Positions 34,217 through 44,587 of a DNA stretch of 64,000 bases are shown here, piece after piece. This DNA comes from Costus lasius. Taxonomy: Eukaryota > Streptophyta > Magnoliopsida > Zingiberales > Costaceae. The position numbers were made by a program, and so were the translations under genes. Position 1 is the first letter of the stretch. The number at the start of each line of letters is the position of its first letter. The stretch is taken from contig CM050452.1 in the NCBI GenBank assembly GCA_027563935.2, forward strand, positions 33,860,850-33,924,849, given 5' to 3'. A model generated the notes under the pieces. That model saw only the letters and a list, made by a program, of their open reading frames with translations, did no database searches and had not been told where the DNA came from.

Positions 34217-36573
34217 GTCTATCTGATGAGACATAAAAGTGAATCTTTTGACAAGTTCAAAGAGTTCAAGAATGAAGTACAAAATCAGCTAGGCCGAAAT
34301 ATCAAGGCACTTCGTTCTGATCGAGGTGGAGAATACCTAAGTCATGCATTTACTGACTATCTGAAGGAGTGTGGGATTATCTCACAGCTCACTCCGCCAG
34401 GAACACCGCAATGGAATGGTGTGTCCGAGAGGAGAAATAGAACGTTACTTGATATGGTTCGTTCTATGATGAGTCAGGCCACTCTTCCATACTCCTTTTG
34501 GGGTTTTGCACTGGAAACAGCTGCAAAGGTACTAAACCGAGTGCCATCTAAGGCAGTTTCAATGACGCCATATGAATTATGGTATGGGAAACAGCCAAGC
34601 TTGACATTTATCAGGATCTGGGGTTGCGAGGCTTATGTCAAAAAGCTCGCCTCTGGGAAACTAGAGAGCAGATCTGACAAATGCATCTTTGTCGGTTACC
34701 CTAAGGAAACTAAGGGTTATTATTTCTACGATCCCAAGGAGAACAAAGTTTTTGTTGCTCGGACGGCCATATTCCTTGAGAAGGAGTTTCTTCTGCAAGA
34801 GGCCAGTGGGAGAGAAATAAAGCTGGATGAAAATCCAGAGGAAGGACAAAGTAGTCAAGCACAGTTGGATGAGCCTGAGCCGGTAGATCAGGTTATTGAA
34901 CAACCTGAGGCTCAGATAACACGGGAACCGCGAAGATCGGGAAGGATCCGTCGACAGCCTGAGCGCTATGACGGAGTCTACATCATTGATAATGATGAAC
35001 CCCTAACTTATGCGGATGCGGTCAGTGGACCGGAGTCAGCTAGATGGCTTGATGCTATGCGAGCCGAGATGGACTCCATGTCAGATAACCAAGTCTGGGA
35101 TTTGGTTGATCCGCCTCCGGGAGTAATCCCTATAGGCTGTAAATGGATCTTCAAGAAGAAGATTGACATGGATGGTAACGTGGTTACCTATAAAGGCAGG
35201 CTAGTTGCGAAAGGTTTCAAACAAATCTACGGGATAGATTATGATGAAACTTTCTCACCTGTAGCTATGTTCAAGTCTATTCGGATTCTTTTCGCGATAG
35301 CAGCATATTATGATTATGAGATCTGGCAGATGGATGTGAAAACAGCTTTCCTTAATGGAAATCTGGATGAGGATGTGTATATGACACAACCTGAGGGTTT
35401 CACTAATCCAGCAGATCGTCATAAAATATGCAAGTTAAAGAAATCCATTTATGGATTGAAACAAGCATCTAGGAGCTGGAATATTCGTTTTGATGAATCA
35501 ATCTCTGAGTTTGGTTTCATCAAGAACTAGGATAACCCGTGTGTTTATAAGAGGTTTAGTGGGAGCGTAATTACATTCCTAATCCTCTACGTCGATGATA
35601 TCTTGATCATTGGAAATGATATTCCTGAACTGCATGCTGTTAAAGCATGGTTAGGAAAATGTTTCCAGATGAAAGATCTAGGAGAAGCAGCCTATGTGTT
35701 AGGTGTAAAGATCTATAGAGATAGATCTAAGAGGCTTCTCGGGCTGTGCCAGAGTACTTACATCGATAAGGTCCTGGAGAGATTCCATTTAGAGAATTCT
35801 AAACGTGGATATCTTCCAGTCAGACATGGTCTGAATCTTTCGAAGAGTCAGTGTCCACAAACACAGACTGAGAAAGATGAAATGCACAATACGCCTTATG
35901 CTTCGGCTATTGGGTCCATCATGTATGCGATGTTATGTACTCGCCCAGACGTCGCTTACGGGTTAAGCGTGACCAGTCGATTCCAAAGTAATCCAGGTTT
36001 GGCGCACTGGATTGCAGTCAAGAACATTATAAAATATCTGCGGAGGACCAAAGATATGTTCTTGATATATGGTGGTCAGGAAGAACTCAGTATAGAGGGA
36101 TATACTGACGCTTCGTTCCAGTCGGACCAGGATGATTTCCGATCGCAATCAGGCTATGTTTTTAGCTTGAATGGTGGAGCAGTGGTGTGGAAGAGTTTCA
36201 AACAGTCAACTGTTGCTGATTCCACAACAGAAGCCGAGTATGTTGCAGCCTCGGAAGCATCCAAGGAGGCAGTGTGGATTCGTAAGTTCGTGAGAGAACT
36301 TGGTGTCGTTCCTTCGAGTGCTGATCCTTTGGTTATCTTCTGTGATAACACTGGAGCAATCGCACAAGCAAAGGAACCACGGTCGCACCAGAAGTCCAAG
36401 CACATACAGAGACGGTTTCACTTGATCCGGGAGATCATTGATCGAGGCGAGATCAAAATATGCAAGGTTCATACAGATGACAATCTGGCAGACCCGCTTA
36501 CCAAGCCTCTGGCGCAGCAGAAGCATGAGCAGCACTGTAATAATATGGGTTTGAGATTTCTCAACCATTAGAT

Positions 36574-36591
36574 TAAGTGCAAGTGGGAGAT
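36574..36591 (+). other. Polypurine tract of A
   Basis: aagtgcaagtgggaga precedes the 3' LTR; it would prime plus-strand DNA synthesis. The same sequence precedes the B 3' LTR. Confidence 0.8.
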
Positions 36592-38299
36592 TGTTGGGGT
36601 ATGCCCTTAAGGCTAATGTTTGAGGCCTTTGGGATTGTAATAAGTATCATGTAATAAACTCTTGTGTTTATAAAGGCATGGTTATTATTCAGGTTGTTAC
36701 CTTGTCTGCTGTAATAAGTGTACTTCTGAATAATGTCTCAAAGCTGTTCAGCTAGGCTGACAGGCTATATGTCCTTAGTCGAGATATCTTGGTGAACATG
36801 AGACAGCCTTGATATGATTGAGACTAATATGTGTGCTAATCTTATAGGATGCTTCGAGCATGGAATAAGATGTAGACTCATGGGTACATTGGATGTACTG
36901 GACAGACCCTACTGGGATATTCCATTGCTTGTCACAATGTGAATAATCCTCGTAAGCAGCAAGTGGCACATGTCCTTTGACTTGAGATCACTTGTGTTTC
37001 TAAATGATGATTGTCATTGTTTTGAGGTAGTTCAATATCATTTGAAACATAATGATTATAGACTATCTTGGATGGTGAGCTTGAGTCAGGTTAGGGCACT
37101 TGTGATAGATAAAGGATTGCCGTCTCCTTGTTTAAGGAGTGTGATGTTCTAAAGGGCCCCCCCTGTATGAGAAGATTGAGATAGTGTATGGCCATACCCA
37201 GATGACTGTGTTCATCTGATCTAATCATGCTCATCGTATTGGAGTTACAGGCTTGACATGCTTGTCCAATAAGAACATCCAGTGGCAAAGGAAACATGCA
37301 TGCCTCGTGAGTTTGATTCACACTTGTGCTATGGTTTGGGTGTAGTCTTGGAAGACTCTTTCCTTTATATCGGGAGACAGTGATGTGTTGCTAGATACCC
37401 CTCACTGATCGTGATAACGAAAGTTATCGTTACCGACATTTAAAGGAAACCCTTAGGGTCGCACAATTTGGTGATATGGCTTGCTTAAGTCAGATCGTGT
37501 GGACTGAATTGTTTCGGTTCAGTTTAAAGGGATTTAATCTCTGATTGTAAGTGAGATCTGGTCTGATCATGTTTGATTGATTAGGGCTTTAGATCGGTAA
37601 GCTTCGATCGAGAGAGATGATGCTAGATCGATGCGATCAGAAGCGTCAGATGATGAATGGTCAGATCTTGGACTTTGGGGTCTAATTTGATCTAGACTTA
37701 ATGCTTGGGCTGATTTGGTTTCGCTATTGAACCAAGGGTATTGAACCGGCTCATGGGTTGAGCGCATGGTTCAAGAGGGAGAAGGAGTTGCGTTTGGTTC
37801 ATGGAGACATGAACGCATGAACGCATACTCTTAATGGTTGCCATTTTTGGAAAGTTCCAAAATGAAAACGCATATGCGTTCATGGCTTGAAGTCTCCCTA
37901 ATGTTTTTCGGTTACACCTCTCTCTTGTTGCTTGGGGGAAACGATTTTTGCTCTCGAGCAAGTGAGGGTGTTGACGAGAAGAGGAGGAACCGGCCAAGCA
38001 AAAGGAAGTCTTCATCTCTTCCCTACACTCGATCATTGACATCTTGGCACTTTTGCTAGCACAAGAGGTGCGCAAGTTGGGAGTCTTCATCGCCTTTGTG
38101 TGTGAACTTTTGGAGGAGATCAAAGTTGCTCTCTTCTTCCAAGCCGACCTCCAATCTATGGCTATGGTATAGATCTAAACTCATAGCTTCAAGTTGATCA
38201 TATGGTTGTCATATACGATCTTTTAGAAACCCTCTTTCCGTCATGCATGCTAGATGCGCATGTTTAGGGTTTCACCCCCTTAATAAGGGTTTCTTTACA
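36592..38299 (+). repeat. 3' LTR of A (1708 bp)
   Basis: Same length as the 5' LTR and, reading both through, no difference found. Followed by gtttg (38300-38304). Donor-like gtaagt and the GAAA hairpin (37413-37428) are also present. Confidence 0.95.
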
Positions 38300-38304
38300 G
38301 TTTG

Positions 38305-38431
38305 TGGTAAGGAAAGTCTCCAAGACTTTGCCATAAACCTCATTCAATCTATCCTTATTTTCCTAATAGCCATATCAGCCCAAGACATGCCTTAGAGGCA
38401 TTCTTTCCATCCAAGGAGAAGGGCTAGGCGC
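38305..38431 (-). repeat. F2 LTR (minus), piece 2
   Basis: Continues piece 1 after removal of A. The stretch from 38300 (gtttgtggtaagg, its first five bases being the A duplication) resembles 17127 onwards and 40133 onwards (gtttggaggtaagg), so this LTR contains an old internal direct repeat. ggcgc (38427-38431) is the left duplication of C'. Confidence 0.65.
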
Positions 38432-40086
38432 TGTAAGAATAAACCTAGGTCACATGCATTTCTAAAATTTTGCATGGGCGGATAATCTAGGTTTCATGGA
38501 TCGTTTGACTTGAGATATAATCAACCATACAAGGATAAGTTGAAGCATTACCATGGCCATAGATTTGAGTGGCGGCTTGGAAGAAGAAAGGGGAAAGGCG
38601 CCTCTTCTCCAAAGGAATCACACACAAGATGTTGATGGCTTCTTCCTTGTGCTTTTGTGCTAGCAAGGCACTAAGGAGTCCTTGATCGAAACTTGGAGAC
38701 AAGATGTGCACCCCCTTGGCTTGTTTTTCTTCCTTGCGTGAAGATCAAGAAGAGATGCGAGAGGAGGATGAGAGTAGAAGAGGTTTCAAAACCGATTTTC
38801 ACCATAGGAAAGTTGCGGCTTCCAAATATGGTAAGTATCAAAATTGAAACTCCCTTCATTACTCACATGCGTTCACCTTAAGTGAACCAACCAAAACCTC
38901 CCTCTTAAATTGAACCATGCGTTCACACTAAGTGAACCGGTTCAATGTCATTTGGTTCAAGGACCAAATCAAACAAGCCCTGGTTTTGATCTAATTGAAC
39001 CAAATGGTTCAAGATCCAACCACACATCTTATTGAACCTCTTGATCTTTATGATCAAGAATCAATTCTCCCGATCGAAGCTTATCGATCATATGTCCTAA
39101 TCAATCAAACATGATCAGACTAGATCTCACTTCCAATCAGAGTTTAAATTGCTTTAAACTGAACTAGAATAATTCCAGTCCACACGATCTGACATAAGTA
39201 AGCCATATCATCAAATTGTGCGACCCTGAGGGTTTCCTTCATTGTCGGTAACGATAACTTACGTTATCACGATCAGAGAGGGGTATCTAGCAACACATCA
39301 CTGTCTCCCGATATGAAGGAAAGAGTCTTCCAAGACGACTCCCAAATCACAGCACAAGTGTGAATCCAACTCACTCAGTATACATGTTCCCTTTGCCACT
39401 GGATGTTCTCGTTGGATAAGCGTGTCAAGCCTGTAATTCCAACATGATGAGAATGGTTAGATCAGATGATCATAGTCATCTGGGTATGGCCATACACTTT
39501 CACAACCATCTCAGTGTATGGCCATACCTATATCTATCACACTCCAATTAGGAGAGGCAATCCTATATCTATCACTAGTGTCCTAACATGACTCATGGTC
39601 ACCATCCAAGATAATCCTTAACCATTATTTTTCAAATGATATTGAACTACCTCAAGACAATGCCAATCATCATTTAGAAACACAAGTGATCTCAAGTTAG
39701 AGGGAATATACCACTTGCTTGCTTATAAGGATTTATTCACATTGTGACAAACAATTGAATATCCTAAGTAGGGTCAGTCCAGTACATCCAATGCACCTAT
39801 GTGTCTAAATCTTATTGTATGCTCGAAGCATCCTATAAGATCAGAACACATATTAGTCTTTATCATATCAAGGCTGTCTCATGTTCACCAAGATATCTCG
39901 ACTAAGGACAATACTGCATGTCAGCCAAGCTGAACACTATTGAGACATTATTCAGAAGTATACATAATAGCAGCAGATAATGTAACAACCTGAATAACAA
40001 CAATTGCCTTTATAAAACATAGTTTATACATGATACTGATAATAACCCAAGGCCTCAAACATTAGCCTTAAGGGCATACCCCAACA
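38432..40086 (-). repeat. Solo LTR C' with ggcgc duplications
   Basis: 1655-bp F1 LTR with ggcgc on both sides (38427-38431, 40087-40091), no PBS or internal sequence: product of LTR-LTR recombination. About 99% identical to the C LTR, with a replaced patch at about 39513-39537. Confidence 0.95.
39513..39537 (+). other. Template-switch patch in C'
   Basis: Where C has tccagggggcccc, C' has gtgtatggccatacc, the exact reverse complement of 15 bases just upstream (39483-39497), then tatatctatca, which repeats sequence just downstream. See findings. Confidence 0.75.
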
Positions 40087-40091
40087 GGCGC

Positions 40092-41229
40092 AACATGCAA
40101 GAGTCATTCGGCTAAGCAAGGGTTTGAGGGGAATTAGGGTTTGGAGGTAAGGTAAGTCTCCAAGATCTTACCATAAACCTTACCCTACTATCCATATGCG
40201 CCCAAGCTCTTTCCAAAAGAGCCATCAAGCCATATCAGCCCCAACACTTGTCATAGAGGCAAGATACCATTAAAGGATGAAGGGGGCGGCACCTAATGCT
40301 TCCTTATGAAGCAACATGCGCACACTTCATCCCATTATGCCCTTGGCGCCAATGGGGTGAAACTCTTCCCCATTATACCCTTTTAGACTCTAATCTCTTC
40401 ATGACAACTTATTATTGGGCCTCATTGGATAATGAGTTAGCCCAAACTTCATTGCATGGGTTGATTAAGCCATTGGATCCAATCCAATGCAACCCTAATC
40501 CAAATGTGACCAATCTAGGTCAATTTCAGGTCAACCTGCCAAAAATGAAGTTTGGCTCCAATAACTTTCTTCCAACTCATCAGGCCCATTGGTGCTGATG
40601 AAATCTTCCAAATTGATCCAAGTTATCCAATAACTTGATCATAAGGCTTCTGATTAAAGCAACGTCAAGAGTCTATTGCGTCTGACCCCGTAGGATCCAT
40701 ATGACGATGGCAATGATGTAAACATCATAAGTAGTGAGGGGTATCTAGCAACACATCACTACTACCCATGTCATAGGACTTAAGTCATTATGGCAACAAC
40801 TCCTAACAAGCAACGAGGATTCCCATTGCATTATAGATCCCTTTGCCTAAACTGATATCCTGCCATTGGATTAGTCTCAAGTTTATCAATCCAATGCATT
40901 GGTCATGACTCAACAAGTGTGGCCACACATTCTTGTCATGCACCAATAAGGTGGGGCGCCCCCCGAGTGGATATCATGCTTCCAATAAGGAAGGGGCAAA
41001 TCCTACTATTGGTCATCCATGTCTCTACATGACTTATGACATGCCCAATGTCAGTCGTTTTGGTCTCCCAATTACGGAGAGACGTAAGACTGTATCAAAG
41101 CATACCCATCATCAAATCTAGACATGAATACCTCAAGTCTAAGGATCAATGCAAACCTCTTGCATGTGAGATTGACTTGTTGACTAGACAAGTCAATCCT
41201 CACGATGGATCACTCCAGTGCATCCAATG
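40092..41229 (-). repeat. F2 LTR (minus), piece 3
   Basis: Rest of the F2 LTR up to the insertion of the plus-strand F2 element. 40682-41229 is the reverse complement of 41520-42068 with a few differences, which shows family identity. It contains the F2 form of the double hairpin (about 40705-40760). Small open frames here (for example 40296-40598) show no domain. Confidence 0.75.
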
Positions 41230-42068
41230 TGTTGGTGTATATGCCCTAAAGACCAATGTATGGACATGGTCAGGCATTGTTTGAATGTACTTTGATAGAA
41301 CTATTACTCTTTATATAGGCATGGTCGTTATTATGCAGACTTCTCTACCTGTGTTGATGTATTGAGTTGCATAAATAATGTCCCAGGAGTTTGGATTGGA
41401 TCCATTCTCATAAGCTATCCCCAGATAAGGTACCTTAGCAGATATGGGACAGCTTCGGTACATGTGAGACTGGTGTATGGGCTGGTTATGTGCGGGGCAC
41501 AGTAACGCAGACATACAGGTGCGTTGGATGCACTGGAGTGATCCACCGTGAGGATTGACTTGTCTAGTCAACAAGTCAATCTCACATGCAAGAGGTTTAC
41601 ATTGATCCTTAGACTTGAGGTATTCATGTCTAGACTTGATGATGGGTATGCTTTAATACAGTCTTACGTCTCTCCGTAATTGGGAGATCAAAACGACTGT
41701 CATTGGGCATTTCATAAGTCATGTAGAGACATGGATGACCAATAGTAGGATTTGCCCCTTCCTTATTGGAAGCATGATATTCACTCGGGGCGCCCCACCT
41801 TATTGGTGCATGACAGGAAAGTGTGGCCACACTTGTTGAGTCATGACTAATGCATTGGATAATAAACTTGAGACTAATCCAATGGCAGGATATCAGCTTA
41901 GGCAAAGGGATCTGTAATGCAATAGGAATCCTCGTTGATTGTTAGGAGTTGTTGCCACAATGACTTAAGTCCTATGACATGGGTAGTAGTGATGTGTTGC
42001 TAGATACCCCTCACTACTTATGATGTTTACATCATTGCCATCGTCATATGGATCCTACGGGGTCACAC
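41230..42068 (+). repeat. F2 element (plus), 5' LTR, cut by E
   Basis: Begins tgttggtgtatatgcc, related to the F1 start tgttggggtatgcc; preceded by caatg (41225-41229), its likely target duplication. TATA-like tttatatagg near 41312. Interrupted at 42068 by E, so the rest of the LTR and element must lie right of the window. Confidence 0.75.
41985..42035 (+). promoter_or_regulatory. F2 version of the LTR double hairpin
   Basis: Stem 1 AGTAGTGA/TCACTACT (41985-41992, 42011-42018) encloses the same 18-base loop as in F1. The second hairpin is ATGATG, TTTA, CATCAT (42020-42035), at the F1 position but with unrelated stem sequence. Confidence 0.55.
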
Positions 42069-43731
42069 TGTTGGGGTATGCCCTTAAGGCTAATGTTTGA
42101 GGCCTTGGGATTGTAACAGTATCATGTATAAACTCTTATGTTTATAAAGGCAATGGTTGTTATTCAGTTTGTTACATTGTCTGCAGCAATAAGTGTGCTT
42201 CTGAATAATGTCTCAAAGCTGTTCAGCTAGGCTGACATGCTATATGTCCTTAGTCGAGATATCTTGGTGAACATGAGACAGCCTTGATATGATTGAGACT
42301 AATATGTGTTCTAATCTTATAGGATGCTTTGAGCATGGAATAAGATGTAGACTCATGGGTACATTGGATGTACTGGACAGACCCTACTAGGATATTCAAT
42401 TGCTTGTCACAATGTGAATAATCCTTATTTGCAACAAGTGGCACATGTCCTCTGACTTGAGATCACTTGTGTTTCTAAATGATGATTGTCATTGTTTTGA
42501 GGTAGTTCAATATCATTTGAAACATAATGGTTATAGACTATCTTGGATGGTGAGCTTGAGTCAGGTTAGGACACTAGTGATAGATATAGGATTGCCGTCT
42601 CCTTGTTTGGAGTGTGATGTTATAAAGGGGCCCCCCTGGATGAGATGATTGAGAAAGTGTATGGCCATACCCAGGTGACTATGTTCATCTGATCTAATCA
42701 TGCTCATCATATTGGAGCTACAGGCTTGACACGCTTGTCCAATAAGAACATCCAGTGGCAAAGGAAACATGTATGCCTAGTGAAGTGGATTCACACTTGT
42801 GCTGTGGTTTGGGTGTAGTCTTGGAAGACTCTTTTCTTTATATCGGGAGACAGTGATGTGTTGCTAGATACCCCTCACTGACCGTGATAACGTGAGTTAT
42901 CGTTACCGACATTTAAAGGAAACCCTTAGGGTCGCACAATTTGATGATATGGCTTACTTAAGTCAGATCGTATGGACTGAATTGTTTGGGTTCAGTTTAA
43001 AGGGATTTAGTCTCTGATTGTAAGTGAGATCTAGTCTGATCATGTTTGATTGATTAGGGCTTGAGATCGGTAAGCTTCGATCGAGAGAATGGATGCTAGA
43101 TCGGTGAGATCAGGAGCATCAAGAGATGAACGGTTGGATCTGGAGCCTTAGGGTTTAATTGTGATCTAGACCAAATCGCTTGGGTTAATTGGTCTTGGAC
43201 CAAACTGAAATTGAACCAGCTCATCAAGTGAGCGCATGGTTCAAGTGGAGAGGAGTATGCGCTTGGGGTAATCCCATGGTCGCATGAAGAGAGTGGTTTA
43301 CTATTTTTGGAAACCATGTTTTCCAAATCGTGACCACGCCTCACGATAGCTTCTCTTCACGCCTATTGTCGCTCCTTCCTCGCGTGGCTCTCTCATTCGA
43401 GTGTTTTTGGGGTTGACGACAAGAAGCAAATCGCCAAGCAAAGAAAAGGTTCTCTCTTCCCTTCCATACGACAAGGACTCCTTAGAACCTTGCTAGCACA
43501 AGGAGCACTAAGGGAGTAGGCGATCACATCTTGTGTGCGTCTTCTCTGGAGGAGAGCGACTTCACTCTCTGCTTCCTAGACGCCAATCGAACCAATGGCA
43601 ATGGTATGAATCCATACTCAAACAAGTTGATCATATATTTGCGAAAGATCTATTGAAACCCTGCTTCCGCTTGCAAAACTTTTTGCGCCACCTATCTGGG
43701 TTTCGCCCCCTAGTTACAGGGGAACCTTTCA
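42069..43731 (+). repeat. 5' LTR of E (1663 bp)
   Basis: Ends tgttggggtatg and ggaacctttca. GTGA-loop hairpin at 42886-42901, donor-like gtaagt at 43020-43025. Confidence 0.93.
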
Positions 43732-44587
43732 ATTGGTATCAGAGCGAAAGGTTATCGTTTAAATCATATGGTTGCTTGAAGATAATGTGTGATCCATGTT
43801 TATGCTTATGCTTAGATCTAAGTTTTATTACATGCGAAAGTTTATGCTAGTTCATCATGCGAATATACATGTATGATGTTTGTTACTTCTTGGCGCATGT
43901 ATTGGCGCATGTTGTTCTTTTGTCAAAGAAAAATTTAACTTGCGCGCCTATCATTAGACTAAGCGCCTAGATGGGTCGACCAGATGGCACCTATGCGCAA
44001 GCATAAGGTGGCTATAGGTCGACTGCATCAAAGGCGTGTAGCGAGGTCTGGTTGAGACAACCAGTGAACACGCATGAGTTAGGCCCGGGGTCACACCCGC
44101 TTGCCAAAACTCATGTAGGTTGTTCAGCCCTAGCGCATGCATAGTTGACCACTGGGTCGACTCAAGTCAGTTAGGACTTGGTGCATGCAAGGGCAGTGGA
44201 TCTGACTAGGTCTGATGAGTGGATCCCTATTAATGGACCGTTGTAAGGTAGTAGGGCACATAAGGAAAATAAAATAGACCTGCGAGTCAATCTTGTCTAG
44301 ATAGATTAAATTGACCTGCGAGTCAATCTTGTCTAGATAGATTAAATTGTAATTTAATCAGACAAGAGCACAGAGCACACTTGGCAGAGGCGCATGCAGC
44401 AGAGGCTTGACCAGGTGGGAGGTCTAGGGTTCGACCCTAGGACAGGCGCATTATACCTGGTGGGCGCACCTGAGCGGCAGTGGGCGCTTGGGCCCTGGTT
44501 TGGGCCAGATGAGGAGCAAAAGCCCCATGAAGAAAAGCAAGTGAAGACTTAAGTTAGGTTAAGGTCTTACTTAGGCTTAATGGGCTT
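43732..44587 (+). other. E leader, first part, with PBS (43734-43745)
   Basis: PBS tggtatcagagc. Compared with E2, a few hundred bases are missing between 44275 and 44276, next to a 36-bp perfect tandem duplication (44277-44312 and 44313-44348). A tRNA T-arm-like inverted repeat with ggttcgacc lies near 44425-44445. It ends at ggctt (44583-44587), the left duplication of T2. Confidence 0.8.
44277..44348 (+). repeat. 36-bp tandem duplication in E leader
   Basis: Two exact copies beginning gacctgcgagtcaatc, absent as a duplication from the other leaders. Confidence 0.9.

Larger units (their letters stand above)
23526..36571 (+). pseudogene. A gag-pol, split by B and with one stop codon
   Basis: Segments 23526-25060 and 34222-36571; they join in frame once B and one duplicated gtcta are removed. 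Order: Gag, knuckle CFHCGQLGHWKKDC, protease LDTACG, integrase HHCC and D,D35E, reverse transcriptase, RNase H. B cuts the integrase core after the first Asp region. In addition codon 948, Glu in B, is TAG at 35528-35530, within the reverse transcriptase just before YVDD, and the second codon after it is Asn instead of Asp. The frame is otherwise open to the normal stop at 36571. Length and domain order match B. Even without B this copy would lack full polymerase. Confidence 0.93.
19946..38299 (+). mobile_element. Copia element A, complete but split by B
   Basis: Full-length F1 copia: identical-looking 1708-bp LTRs, PBS, leader, gag-pol and polypurine tract, bounded by gtttg duplications. B occupies 25061-34216 (plus its duplicated gtcta). 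Without B, A is about 9.2 kb. It is inserted in the F2 minus LTR. Confidence 0.95.

Noticed and set aside
34172..34221. Apparent N-terminal extension of the second A pol segment
   Set aside because: These codons lie in the B 3' LTR and the target duplication; real A coding resumes at 34222.
23526..36571. Host gene with a large intron
   Set aside because: The gap is a complete LTR element with its own target duplication, not an intron, and the protein is copia gag-pol.
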